From contig JBBPTG010000022.1 of the NCBI GenBank assembly GCA_038093975.1, positions 124,001-188,000 on the forward strand: 64,000 nucleotides of DNA, read 5' to 3'. This DNA is from Chalciporus piperatus. Lineage: Eukaryota; Basidiomycota; Agaricomycetes; Boletales; Boletaceae. Below, piece by piece: positions 23,075 through 34,309 of the stretch; the first letter of the stretch is position 1; each line of letters begins with the position of its first letter. The notes beneath the pieces are model-generated. The model was not told the origin of the DNA. It was given only the letters and a program-made list of their open reading frames with translations, and did no database searches. The translations under genes were made by a program, and so were the position numbers.

Positions 23075-25087
23075 ATGCAATTCCTTTCCCGCCGTCGCTC
23101 AGTCGATCCTGTCAATTTCCCCAGTGCTAGCAGTCCTGCCGAATCGTCCAAGGACAAAGTCAAGGAGTCGCACTCGAAACAATCCGTAAACGATCCTCCA
23201 AAGACTTCACGGAGCAGGACCGGTTCGGATGCTAGCGTTTTCAGGCGCGTATCGACTCTTTTCGCAACGCGACGTCGGACGACGTCGAAATCGTCGACAT
23301 CACAGGGTCATTATAATGGGTCTGCGGGAATAGGTTATACTATCTGCTCGAACCGATTGACGAAGCTTCCGAGGGTGTCGAGCGACTCTACTCCGCCGTC
23401 TTCACCAGAAATTCGAAAACCGAGTGGGTTGGGGCGGAGAGCGAGTTTCATGGAGTCTGACTTCAATGACTCCAGTGGCTCGGTCGCTGTCAGCGAGGGC
23501 TATCCGGGAGGAGAGGCAAATGTTGTTGCCCATGCAGGTTTTGCGAGTCTGCCGAATCTTTTGGGCAGTGGTGGGTTTCGTTTGAGCGAGATCCTCAATC
23601 CCAAACTTGATCCCGGGCTCAAAGTTTCACCTGCATCCCATCAGAGCGCCGCGCATGCTCAGCCACGTTTGGCTCTCCCTGATCAGCTCCTTCAAATAGT
23701 ACTTGGATTCCTTCCAAGACAAGATCTCCTCGTCGCTGCTTTAGTGTCTCGCGAGTTCTGCTCCGCCGCCCGACATACCCTCTACCACTCGCTTGACACT
23801 GGCAGCATCGCAAACACACGGGTGGGACGACTCTACGGCCTCTTGGCACGGAAGAAGGAGCTCGCAGAGCTAGTTGTCTCGTTTTACTGTCCCTCGTGGC
23901 CTTCCTCCTCAACTGGCAATTGTTCCTCCATCGCTTCGGACGTCTTCAGGCGCGCTCTCCACAATATGGTCAATCTCAAGATCCTGTCCATACATTCCTT
24001 CACCTCCATACTCTCTCATTCACCATCCCCAACATTCTCTCTAACCCAGTTCACGATTCTTGACGAGAACATCACGCAATCACAGTTGACGCAACTTCGC
24101 CGTTGGCTTTCTACTCAATCTTCCCTTCAGTCACTCTCTTTTCCCAACCTTGTTAAATACAAAAGCGTCGAGGCTCCCTCTCAACCGCCAACCGATGAAT
24201 GGATACCTGTCGTGGTACCGTCTGCGACCGAAAACGGGGATGCTTCCCCGATTGCACCGCTCCCTAACCTTAAATCTCTCCATGCCTCGACGCAAATTCT
24301 CGGAACACTCTGTTCTTCAATACAACACCCCATAGATCGTCTTGCGTTGGATGTTCACGACACGCTCTACACTGGATTGCGCCCCAGTGCGTTACTTCGT
24401 CCATTCAAGGGCGTCCGCGAAATGAGCATCATCTTTGCTCCCGAAGTAGACAAACGGAGTGCCGAGAAGTTTCTTGGCGTCACCGGCTGTTTACTCGCGG
24501 GCGAAAATGGCAAGGACGGATTAAGATCGCTCGAAGTCGAGGTATTGTGGACGGACAAGGATGCTGCAGAGGTACGTCGCCTCCCTATCTTTGTCACCAT
24601 CATTTTGCTGATCGTTTGTCTTTTTCTTCTTCGGTCGTATCTTTGGGGGGTCGTCAAAACGCAGACTCTCTACGGAATCGTGACAGCGATCATATCCCGC
24701 TTCCGAGGTCTCCAAAAACTCAAATTAATCTCTCCCTTCCGTTCAGTCCAAGCACCCGCACCCTCTCCCGCCGTCGCCCTCTCGCTTCTCCCTCTCCCTC
24801 TCCCAAGTCCCCTTCCCTCTCCCACACGCTCCGTCTCCAGTACGTCCGCATACTCCTCTTCGCCGTCGATATACGCCTCTACGCCCCAAGGCGGTGCGAT
24901 CGAGCGCGAGTTTGTGTCGTGTGGGGTCGAGAAAGGGTATGCGAAGACGTGGACGAGTCGGTGTCCGAGTTTGGAGGACGTGCAGTTTGGTTTCTCGTAT
25001 TCGATGAACGAGGTGGACGTGGAGTTGTGTGGGGTTTGGTTTAGGAGGAAAGCAGGTGGTGGGAAGCCTGCGCGTGGTGGGATGTGA
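23075..25087 (+). CDS. F-box domain protein
   Basis: Two exons: 23075-24571 and 24665-25087, about 639 aa. The N-terminal 150 residues are basic and Ser-rich (disordered). An F-box follows: LPDQLLQIVLGFLPRQDLLVAALVSREFC, residues about 200-240 (positions near 23670-23770). The rest contains leucine-rich segments typical of substrate-binding parts of SCF ubiquitin ligase adaptors. The 93-nt intron 24572-24664 (GTACGT...CGCAG) is a multiple of three without stop, so reading through it adds a false hydrophobic helix (FVTIILLIVCLFLLRSYLW). I treat it as intron because the splice sites are good and F-box proteins are soluble. The C-terminus has a low-complexity Ser/Pro/Leu block. The target is unknown. 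Confidence 0.82.
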   Translation: MQFLSRRRSVDPVNFPSASSPAESSKDKVKESHSKQSVNDPPKTSRSRTGSDASVFRRVSTLFATRRRTTSKSSTSQGHYNGSAGIGYTICSNRLTKLPRVSSDSTPPSSPEIRKPSGLGRRASFMESDFNDSSGSVAVSEGYPGGEANVVAHAGFASLPNLLGSGGFRLSEILNPKLDPGLKVSPASHQSAAHAQPRLALPDQLLQIVLGFLPRQDLLVAALVSREFCSAARHTLYHSLDTGSIANTRVGRLYGLLARKKELAELVVSFYCPSWPSSSTGNCSSIASDVFRRALHNMVNLKILSIHSFTSILSHSPSPTFSLTQFTILDENITQSQLTQLRRWLSTQSSLQSLSFPNLVKYKSVEAPSQPPTDEWIPVVVPSATENGDASPIAPLPNLKSLHASTQILGTLCSSIQHPIDRLALDVHDTLYTGLRPSALLRPFKGVREMSIIFAPEVDKRSAEKFLGVTGCLLAGENGKDGLRSLEVEVLWTDKDAAEVRRLPIFVTIILLIVCLFLLRSYLWGVVKTQTLYGIVTAIISRFRGLQKLKLISPFRSVQAPAPSPAVALSLLPLPLPSPLPSPTRSVSSTSAYSSSPSIYASTPQGGAIEREFVSCGVEKGYAKTWTSRCPSLEDVQFGFSYSMNEVDVELCGVWFRRKAGGGKPARGGM

Positions 25088-25908
25088 GACCTTGTCTCAC
25101 GGATACTGGTGCGGTTGTTGGTGGGAGTGTGGGGGGAGACGACCGTATATATATACAGTTTGTGTACTTGTGCTGCCAAGTATGCGGACCATCGGATTGG
25201 GATTGGATTTTGGATTTTTCGGACTTTGGGGCGGTAAACCGAGCGTTCCGTTTGCTTTCCATTCGTTTGTTGACGTTGATCTCTTTTCTTACTTCTTCCC
25301 TCGTATGGTACGTGCCTTGGATACTAACGTAGAGTATATACTGTAGGATCTTTTTTGTTAACGAGCTGCTGCTTTGCGAGCAAGTGTGATACCCTCGTCT
25401 CCCCTGATAGACAGACCAAAGAGCCGGGAGGAAGACATGGGGGGGTCTCGATATCGACGAGCGATCTTCCGCTCTTGAGGAGGGGACCAACCGGATGCGT
25501 GCACAAAAGATCTCGTCTTGAACAGCGTGGTGCACTGGGAGTCGAGCTGTGAGACTGAGACAGGCACTGTATAACTGGGGGTTCAGCGCTCAGTGACTGC
25601 ATCGAGGATCTATCCGCTGGCGTGTTTAGTTGATCAGTGGAGGCCTTAGTCCACGCTGAAATCTGGTCCGAGATTACAACACGGGCTACCCAGAATCAGT
25701 TACCACTGGCAGTAGGGATGCGTATGCGTTGCGCTTGTCAGTGGTCGCGATGCCGATATCGATATCGATCTGGGAAGGGACTGGCGTACGAATGCGTGTG
25801 GCATTTGAGAGAAGGACTGTCTTCCTTTGATCTTCGGTATGCATACGGGAGACTACTAAGGATTCCTGGAAGTACAAGTTGGACCTCCCCTGCACCTCCA
25901 ACTGGCAG
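25088..25908. other. 3' flank of F-box gene, no supported gene
   Basis: It includes TATATATATA near 25147 and a few short open frames on both strands. No protein family was recognised. It ends at the GCTTTGT that borders the tandem element. Confidence 0.35.
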
Positions 25909-25915
25909 GCTTTGT

Positions 25916-26683
25916 TGTCATGGGGCACGAACGGTTGGCGGGCGGCGCTGAGTCAGCGTGCCCCATGGGGCACGGTGGCTGTGCGCCCGCCTCGTCGGGC
26001 GTTCGAGGTGGATTTGGGAGGCGGGAGGCGGCGGCGAGCGACGGAACGCGTCGTGATGACGTCGGCGGGATGGACGGGACGTGTGGGAGGTGCCTGGGCA
26101 TGTAAGCGAGCCAGGATGGCGGGCAGGGGACGACGCGAGCGCTCGACTTTAGCGAGCGTGCCCCATGACTGGATTTTCATCCAGTTTTGCATGGGGCACG
26201 CTCGAGCGGGCGGAAATTTTTCCCATCCGCCAAAACCAGCGTGCCCCATGAGGGAACTAAACGGCCAGTCTCTCATGGGGCACGATGGGTCACGCGGCAT
26301 CACGTAGACGAGTAGAAAAATTAATTAAGCGCGTACGGAAGCGGGGGGAGTTACCATAACGAGGCAAGAGCGCGTCGCGCTCCCTGAGGACCCTGCACTG
26401 GGTGTATGCGACCTCGGGAATGACCTAGGGGCGAGATCGACAGCTAGGAATGAAAATAATTCTATTTTTCGCGCTTTTCTCGATTTTACTGACTACATTT
26501 CGCTCCGAAAACGATCAGAGGAGGTGGGGGGACATCCAAACTGAGGGACTCGCGCAAACTCGACGGGAACGCTACGCGACGACGCGTCGCGTACGCCCAG
26601 GCGCGCGCTCGGTTGCCGACTTCCGCCGAAAAAGGAAATTCCGTTTTCGGCGCGAGTTCGTGCCCCACTGCGATCTAAAGGTT
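25916..26683. mobile_element. Putative non-autonomous element, copy 1 (palindromic 11-mer rich)
   Basis: The body begins TGTCATGGGGCACGAAC and ends near GTTCGTGCCCCACTGCG followed by ATCTAAAGGTT, so the inverted pair TGGGGCACGAAC / GTTCGTGCCCCA lies just inside both ends. The 11-mer CATGGGGCACG or its complement occurs at 25919, 25957, 25964, 26157, 26190, 26240 and 26274, often as facing pairs. At 25957-25974 two fuse into a perfect 18-bp palindrome. 26156-26201 folds into a long hairpin. Such subterminal motif arrays are typical transposase-binding sites. The open frames inside (for example 26303-25953 minus) are GC-rich, overlap on both strands and show no transposase motif, so I do not call them genes. 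The class is unknown. Confidence 0.6.
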
Positions 26684-26690
26684 GCTTTGT

Positions 26691-27458
26691 TGTCATGGGG
26701 CACGAACGGTTGGCGGGCGGCGCTGAGTCAGCGTGCCCCATGGGGCACGGTGGCTGTGCGCCCGCCTCGTCGGGCGTTCGAGGTGGATTTGGGAGGCGGG
26801 AGGCGGCGGCGAGCGACGGAACGCGTCGTGATGACGTCGGCGGGATGGACGGGACGTGTGGGAGGTGCCTGGGCACGTAAGCGAGCCAGGATGGCGGGCA
26901 GGGGACGACGCGAGCGCTCGACTTTAGCGAGCGTGCCCCATGACTGGATTTTCATCCAGTTTTGCATGGGGCACGCTCGAGCGGGCGGAAATTTTTCCCA
27001 TCCGCCAAAACCAGCGTGCCCCATGAGGGAACTAAACGGCCAGTCTCTCATGGGGCACGATGGGTCACGCGGCATCACGTAGACGAGTAGAAAAATTAAT
27101 TAAGCGCGTACGGAAGCGGGGGGAGTTACCATAACGAGGCAAGAGCGCGTCGCGCTCCCTGAGGACCCTGCACTGGGTGTATGCGACCTCGGGAATGACC
27201 TAGGGGCGAGATCGACAGCTAGGAATGAAAATAATTCTATTTTTCGCGCTTTTCTCGATTTTACTGACTACATTTCGCTCCGAAAACGATCAGAGGAGGT
27301 GGGGGGACATCCAAACTGAGGGACTCGCGCAAACTCGACGGGAACGCTACGCGACGACGCGTCGCGTACGCCCAGGCGCGCGCTCGGTTGCCGACTTCCG
27401 CCGAAAAAGGAAATTCCGTTTTCGGCGCGAGTTCGTGCCCCACTGCGATCTAAAGGTT
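26691..27458. mobile_element. Putative non-autonomous element, copy 2
   Basis: Same sequence as copy 1, shifted by 775 bases, with C at 26876 instead of T. The seven 11-mer sites are at 26694, 26732, 26739, 26932, 26965, 27015 and 27049. The near identity points to a recent tandem duplication or a gene-conversion event. A collapsed or expanded assembly repeat is the main alternative. Confidence 0.6.
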
Positions 27459-27465
27459 GCTTTGT

Positions 27466-27927
27466 CATGAAGTCAAAACTTCCAGTCGGAAATAATTGCA
27501 CATTGGCACGGTACCACCAGTTCTTAGTCTCCCCAAACCCTGAGGCTCTCGATGAGCAGAAGACACTGGTCGTCTTCTGCTCCACTGAGAACCAATCCTA
27601 CTAGGATCCTGCGCTGGTTCTTTTCCCCCGAAAAGATGTGTGAGAAGGTCTACCATCTCATTTCTTGCGTAAATAAATTAAACTGATTCGTTTCCGGTTG
27701 GTTGCGTTGTCACTAGTAGCTCAGGCCCGTGCCCGTCGGACCTCTTCAGCACCCGCAGAACTCGTGTTGGCCTCGAGTCAACATCAGGAGGTACAGTGTC
27801 CAAATGGAGGTCGAGAAAGCTATTCTGTGAGTCAAGAACGTGGAGACAACGGCACCGCCTGGGACATGCTCAGGGTATAAAAATCACCGAGATGATGTTT
27901 AGATAGGCTCAGTGACTATCACACGCG
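27466..27927. promoter_or_regulatory. Upstream region of the ABC transporter gene
   Basis: No gene is seen. It contains the TATA box of the ABC gene near its 3' end. The sequence directly after the third GCTTTGT (CATGAAGTC) would join to 25908 if the element pair were removed. Confidence 0.4.
27876..27883 (+). promoter_or_regulatory. TATA box of the ABC transporter gene
   Basis: TATAAAAA lies 45 bases before the start codon, so transcription should start about 20 bases upstream of the ATG, giving a short 5' leader. Confidence 0.55.
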
Positions 27928-30697
27928 ATGTCGTCGCTCGCGACTCTGCGTAACGTGTTCTCAAAGAGGTCCTCCACTTCCGAAACGAAATCACCGAGCT
28001 CTCAAAGCGATGTCAAAGCATCTTACGACGAACTCCTACTTGGAGTTTGGCGCGTCCTGGTCGTGAATGATTCCCGTTTCTCGTTGTTCAATTTCCAGTG
28101 GAAAAGCATCTCTGGGAACTTTCCAATACTCCGTCGTGCTCTCTATGACGTGTACTCTGTCAACCCTCGCCTGTTTGGACTCAATATCTTAGTGCAGATA
28201 TGGTTGTCTATGGAGGAACCGCTCTCGATCTATTTCACTAATAACTTATTTTTCTTGGTGAGTGCATTCTCTTCAACAAATTCTCGAGCGCTAATGTATC
28301 ACCAGATTGAAAGACGGATCTCGGAAGGCTTCGGCAATGGGTTATCTGCCCGTGATTTGTACAAAGCCGTGTTATTCAAGATTGCATGCTCCCTATTCAG
28401 CAGCTTTATGACATGGACATCGTAAGTTCATTGAACAATACTGCAGACTCGCGCGCGCGCGCTTAGATAGTTTGTTTCCCTTGTCAGACGACAAATCCGC
28501 GAGGCTTACTCCGCACGCGTCAAATACGAATTTCAATCTCGCGTTTTTTCTGGCAAGTACGGAGACACTCTGAATTTCTCGCAGTTCCTTATATGGCTTT
28601 GAAATATGTCCAGTCAAAGTTGCTCGTGACTTGCCCACTGCTCAAGGTAAGCTCTAGGATTGCCCGTCCGACATACTCTCGTAGCTCACGTGCCTCAGAG
28701 CATAGTTCCTCCATTGACACCGATGATGTCTATAACTGTCTAGATCAGGGCCTCTCTTTGCTCAAGTGCGGAATATCTTTCCTTCTACATCTCCGTCTCA
28801 TTGCAAGCATCATTGGGACTGGCCTCTATGATGGAGGGCCTGTTTTCCTTGCAATCTGCATGTTACCCCCAGTGATAACACATTTCACGTCAGATGAACT
28901 TTGGACGAAGGGTATGCTGGTTAATGGCGATTTAGCGATCACGCGGTTGATGTTATGCATAGCATATGTGGTCCAACCTGCGAATAACTCTTATATACGC
29001 AAGTCGGCATTAGGGAAGCTTGCCGAGGCAGATTTAAAGCAGGAAGTGATGGCGGGAGGTGTAGGCACCTACTTGATGAACGGTTGGTACCTCTCGTCAT
29101 TTCACGTTTTTGGGCTGCCAATGATTGTCATTATCTTCTGACATGGATCAGAGTATCGGAAAGCACAGGCCGGGCTCGGCAATACCTCAGACAGTCGAGC
29201 CGAATCCCTGTTCCGAGAAAACCGTCAAGCATTATCTGCAATACTGGTGACGGTTTGCGCTGATGGGCCAATAGTAAGTTTCTACCCCCCTTCGTCCACT
29301 TTCAATATAACCTTTTTATATATAGCTTTACTTTGCTTTCATGGCGCTCTTCAGTCCATCCAAGTTGTCCATCGTTCAGCTTGCCGTCTTGGAACAAGCT
29401 TCGACTTCCTTGCGGTATACGTTTGAGTCCTTGGCGTGGTCTGTTGGGCTTTGGCCGAGTACATTCTCGCGGATGCTCAATTTGTATGGCGCCCTTGATA
29501 CTCAGAATAAGATGAAAGATGGAGAAACGCCGTACCCGCGCCCGGGCTACGAGGCCAGTGTAGGAATGGGGATCGAAGTAAGGTAAGATGACCTCCTCTT
29601 CCGTTCATTTTGAACCCGCCGGTCGAGAGCACTCACGTCGCTCCCCCACAGAAACGTGTCCTTCACTTACCCCAATAGCAAAAGTGAACGCAACGCCCTC
29701 TCCAACGTCTCTTTCACCATCAAACCCGGTCAGCTCGTCGTCATCGTTGGTGCAAACGGGAGTGGGAAATCCACCATCATCAAGCTATTGAGTCGGTTTT
29801 ACGATGCCGCTTCTGGAAGTATCCTGGTCGACGGGATACCGATTCAAGAGTATAAAATGGAAGCGTTGCGAAACGGTATCGCGATGCTCACTCAGGAACA
29901 TCGATTATTCCCTCTTTCTGTCGGAGAAAATATCAAACTGGGTTCCTCTGATGAGGCAGCCATGAATGACGAGCGGATGGTGGGAGAGTCTGCGAGAGCC
30001 GCAGGGGCGGAGGGTCTCGTAAAGAATTTGTCAGATGGATACGACACGGTGCTTGAGCCCATCTCAAAGGGTTATCTCAGCTATGGAGGGAGAGGTAACA
30101 GGGAACTCGAAGCTATCCACAAGGAGATGGCGAAACCGACTAATATCTCAGGTGAGTGTTTTTTTTACGGCGTTCTTTGCAATGCGGTTGTTCACCCTCT
30201 GGTTTGTTCGGGACCCCTGCAGGAGGAGAGAAACAAAGATTAGTCGCGTAAGTCCTTTTTATGTCTCTCCCCAAACATACACACGGTAGATGACGTATCT
30301 CACCAATTCGACCACGACGATCAGCGCACGAACATTCATGCGCCTTTTCACCTGTCCGATCAAACTCGTCACCGTCGATGAGCCAAGCTCGGCGCTCGAT
30401 CCCGAAGGTGAATACCGACTGTTTGCCAATCTAAGAGAGACGAGGAATGGGAGAACGATGATCTTCGTGACACATCGATTTGGGCACTTGACGAAATATG
30501 CAGACTTGATCGTGTACGTGCCTATTTTTCGTTGCTCATCGATGCCTGCGTTGGACGTGCTGATCGTGATGATGGTACATAGGTGTATCAAGGAGGGCGA
30601 GGTCGTAGAGACCGGTACGCATGCGGATTTGTTGGCAAAGGGAGGAGAATATGCACATTTGTATAACGTGCAAGCGCAGGCGTTTGCCAGCACGTAG
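27928..30697 (+). CDS. ABC transporter, half-size (TMD-NBD)
   Basis: Twelve exons join in phase: 27928-28257, 28306-28421, 28488-28552, 28585-28646, 28701-28911, 28963-29082, 29152-29273, 29326-29582, 29652-30151, 30223-30247, 30325-30513 and 30583-30697, giving 703 aa. The N-terminal half has hydrophobic helices (for example SFLLHLRLIASIIG). The C-terminal ATPase shows Walker A GANGSGKST, Q-loop LTQEHRLFPLSVGENI, signature ISGGEKQRLVAARTF, Walker B IKLVTVDEPSSALDP and H-loop TMIFVTHR. One TMD and one NBD mean it must dimerise. The intron after 28552 uses a GC donor (GCAAGT). The 28647-28700 intron is a multiple of three, so its removal is less certain. The family resembles the P-loop ABC half-transporters frequent in Agaricomycetes; the substrate is unknown. 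A TATA box sits 45 bases upstream. Confidence 0.88.
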
Positions 30698-31244
30698 AAT
30701 ATGGACGACTGGATGGAGGTGTTCGTGCGCTCGAAAGTACTAATCATGTCCAAGAATCGTTTAACCTCTGTTGTAGATAATAGACCACTAAATACCACAA
30801 TTCAGCTTTGCAATCATCTCATGTATGGCTCCCCGCTCGTGGTCGCCTGCGATGCCCGACCCATTCTGGCGTTCGGAATAGCACTGCGAAACAAACGAAT
30901 CTCGGTCTAGACATATGTGCTTGATTCATGTTCAGCGGTTTTCCTCGCCCTGAGATGCAGCGTTTCGAGAGCCCATCAAGATTCAAGAATTGGTATAGTA
31001 CAAAGGGGATATATCGACATGTATGATACTCAATAACTAGTATACAGTATGGCTGGATAAGCATTCTGAACGACAAACAACATGCCAAGAAAAACAGTCG
31101 TGTTACATGATACCAATCAAGATCAACACCCAACTCAATACGCCGCAGGCGACGGCAATGCACTCGGTCGCCTCGCAAGCTCATCGTCCACTTTTGACCT
31201 GGAGCGCATGCATCTGGACTGCGCCACCAAAGCCACCTACACGT
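30698..31244. other. Convergent intergenic region
   Basis: The stretch lies between the ends of the ABC gene (+) and the 7-TM gene (-). No gene or strong structure was seen. Confidence 0.45.
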
Positions 31245-32560
31245 TTAGCAACCCACCTCAGACAACAATAACGCATCCGACTCACCTTGTTTCCCCGAAT
31301 CATCACGCGAACCATCAGTCAGATCCGTACTCCCGAGCGTCAACGCTCGCGGTCGACTCGCCACTTTCCATGACCCCAATCCCGGGAACGCAAACTCCCG
31401 TCGGTCCTCACCTTCCTTCCCACTCTCGTTCCCATTCTTGGTGCCTCTGCCTGTCGACTCTTTCTGCCTGTACGGTTCCCGTCTCACACTTCCCGCCCAC
31501 ACCGAAGCGAAAACGACACCGAATACCGCAAGCATGGTGTTCACGAGTACGATTTCGTTCACGATCAATACGTTCACGTTGCGGTAGACGACGACGAGTT
31601 GGGCGATGGAGAAGAGGGTGGGGATAATGAAGTTGGAGAGCGCGATACGGGAGAGGGTACGCATGCGTTGGGCAAAGGTTACTGCAAAGTAGGTTGTTAG
31701 CATGGATGTAGGATTGAAGAGGGATGGAATACCTCTGTTAGGGCTGATGTTGCTCGTGACACCTTGGCTATCGCCTCGCCGTGCGCGAATGGTCCACAGG
31801 AATACGATAGACATGTATCTAGAGAAATTCGGTGAGCGGGACGACGGAAGAAGCGATGACTACTCACGCATTGTCCACCATTTGAGCAGACCACTCTATT
31901 TTCAAATACGGTGTCGTAGCCCACACGACTGCGATATTCTCAGCACCGGAAGGACCACGTGCAGCCTCAGCAAGGACTTTGATAAACACGATCATGTTTA
32001 TCACACGAGCGAGCTTGAGGAGGATAGGAAGGGAGGTCAGGAGAACGAACTTGAACATGCCAACATGACTGAGAGGGTGGACAGAGATGAGGCGGACAAG
32101 CAAAATTAGGTCTACAACAATGGATTGGAATGCGCCAAGAATTCCGATTGCAATGTTTGTCTGGGTGTAGCTTGAGAGAAGAGTGATAACGGAAGATTTG
32201 TGAAAACGTACGGATGGAGGCCACGGGTCTAGAGGGGACAATATGGAGTGAATCTGTTGATGTTGACGGAGTTTGTGAAACTCTCCGTACGAATGGCTAA
32301 TGGTGAGATGTACTGACTGCAAGGGCATCGATCATGGCGCCTGCGGCGAAAGCAAGGATGATGACAGCTACATTAAGAATGAAAATGGGCTGTCGTCTGC
32401 TGGACGGTGTTGAATAGTAAAAAAGAGCGCCTAGGAGAGGCAGAAGAAGGGTCAAGAAGGTGTGTCCGATCATGACAGAGTTCAGCGAGGGTTGAATGAT
32501 GGCCTCAGGACTGGGCACCATAGGAGTGGCCCCACCAGGAGTGGTGGTGTTGGTGGACAT
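31245..32560 (-). CDS. Seven-TM membrane protein, GPCR-like topology, unknown function
   Basis: Five minus-strand exons stay in phase: 32560-32318, 32253-32212, 32160-31868, 31818-31733 and 31681-31245, giving 366 aa. A glycosylation-rich N-terminus (MSTNTTTPGG) is followed by seven hydrophobic stretches. Among them are FLTLLLPLLGALFYY, IFILNVAVIILAFAAGAM, IAIGILGAFQSIVVDLILLV, VGMFKFVLLTSLPILL, YMSIVFLW, ALSNFIIPTLFSIAQLVVVY and IVLVNTMLAVFGVVFASVWA. A hydrophilic C-terminal tail of about 75 residues ends LLLSEVGC. The topology recalls fungal STE3-like or orphan receptors, but no diagnostic pheromone-receptor motif is visible, so receptor function is only a possibility. Confidence 0.78.
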
Positions 32561-34309
32561 GGTGGTCGCCCACGTCTTACTCAGCGGAACGTTATGAGTT
32601 ATGAGGTTTGAATCAGGAACTGACCAGAATAAACACTGGCAACTGTGGGCGAAGATGCGACGGCCTCGGGTGAAGCTTTGGACAGCAAAGAGTCTACCAA
32701 CGAACGGCACGTATGGCTGTCCGTTGGAGACGCTTCCAACCAGGAACGCCACCCCCTGCTAGCCACCAAACAAAGTTCACAATGTGTTCACAAATGGACA
32801 TCGTTTTGCAGTTAGTGCGTGGGATTAGTGAGGACTAATGGGTGAATCAGTGGTAGAACTAGGTACACACCATCGGCGAAAGGTGCGGCACGAACATGCT
32901 GGCATAGGCTTAGAGCTGTGGCTCCCACCGTCTGGGAAGGGGGTCAACTACAATGGAGCCCGTCAGCTGGCCTTGTTTTGCAAAACTGCCACGGTGATGC
33001 GGTATATCATGATCATGTACTCTTAACATTCGTAAGGAAACTTACCCATATTTTTGGAAAAGAACGAGTGATCTGTGATCCGTCGGAATTTGGTGATTGA
33101 CTGTAAGTTAATACCAGCATCAACCATAAGTCATTGCTGCGGAGCAGTCTTGGTGCGCAACGTCGGCGAGGGACTTCGCCAGCAACTTGGCATTCAGTTG
33201 CATTACGTATCCTTGTCAACTTTGACCTGGAATTAGTCCCGAAATTGAGCGGCGCACTATAGATGCATGAAGACCAGCGTCGACTTGGCAAGCATGGTCT
33301 CTCAAACTATGGGACACTGACGGATCGAGCCCGTACACGATGAAGTTCTGCACCGTGACATGGTTGTTATTGTCACCTGGACCGTTCGCGAGGCCCCGCT
33401 ATCGGCGCGAGCTATCGGTGCACGATCATACTACTACTACGCCCAAGCGGTGGATTGTAAATCTGTTGTAAATCTGATCCTAGACGTCGACCTGGAAGGT
33501 CCCAGTGTCAGTGTATCCATGTCATTGACCGATGCGACCAACCATTGATATGCCCTGGCAAGACCCTCAGGATCTGACACCCTAGGCCTGTCACCGTGGG
33601 GGTCAGTCTATGTCAATGAGGGTCCTCGCCAAGGGAAATCGCGCTGCTCGAAACCTAATCACTTTTGAAGGACAGATTCTGATGATCATCATGGTCAATG
33701 AGCTCAAATTTATCAAGAATATTCGTCGATTATCCTAGAAAGGGGTACTTTGCTTGACTGCGCTTGACAAGTCTGACTACTGAAGCGGTCTCACATGAGG
33801 GCCCTGCAATATTTTTGGATGTGTACCAGCGTGTACCGCACGAGTATCTAAATCTAGCCTGTCAGCGGCGCCGATCGGAAATCTCATGATCCCAGGTCGG
33901 TCGTGTTTTGTGTGACATCGGGCCCGCAACTTAGTAAACTGGATCGTCATGGCATCACGAGGCAAGGGATTGGCAAGAGGCCCGATCGTGCAACTGCCTC
34001 ATTTAAGGACCCGGAGTTAGTATACACCTCCCCTCCCGAGGATCGAACGTTCGTTCCTTGCATCATGGTCATCAGCGCCACGGTGTCAGAAAGGTATCGC
34101 CTCGAGAGAAATGTGGTCAGTGGTTACGAGAAGTTGCCCTTCTCCCTAGTTACACAGATTCAGATTCATTTCATCCTAGATCAAGTTATATTCTCGGCGC
34201 TTTTGACGCCACCGGACGAGCTGAAGCCTGAACTGAACTCAAACCAAGTTGATCAACATTGCCCGTCTGAACGGAAAACTGACGTGACACGGTGACAACC
34301 ATCCATCAG
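32561..34309. other. Intergenic, no supported gene
   Basis: Several open frames up to 130 codons (33903-34295 plus) have no recognised motif. Upstream exons of the P450 relic that follows may be hidden in the last 400 bases. Confidence 0.35.

Larger units (their letters stand above)
25909..27465. repeat. Tandem pair of 775-bp units framed by GCTTTGT
   Basis: The order is GCTTTGT, 768-bp body, GCTTTGT, 768-bp body, GCTTTGT (GCTTTGT at 25909, 26684 and 27459). The only difference I found between the bodies is T26101 versus C26876. GCTTTGT could be a target-site duplication shared by two head-to-tail copies of an insertion. Confidence 0.92.

Noticed and set aside
24572..24664. Transmembrane helix in the F-box protein
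   Set aside because: The helix is coded by a segment with good GTACGT...CAG borders and branch-like CTGATC, so I treat it as an intron.
25953..27078. Identical 116-codon minus-strand and overlapping plus-strand open frames in both 775-bp units
   Set aside because: Both strands are open because of GC-rich sequence. The frames contain the palindromic 11-mers as PMGHE/CPMG-type repeats and show no domain; the duplication explains their identity.
25909..27465. LTR retrotransposon interpretation of the 775-bp direct repeat
   Set aside because: No internal region, primer-binding site, polypurine tract or TG...CA ends were seen. The units adjoin directly, so a tandem DNA element or satellite-like duplication fits better.
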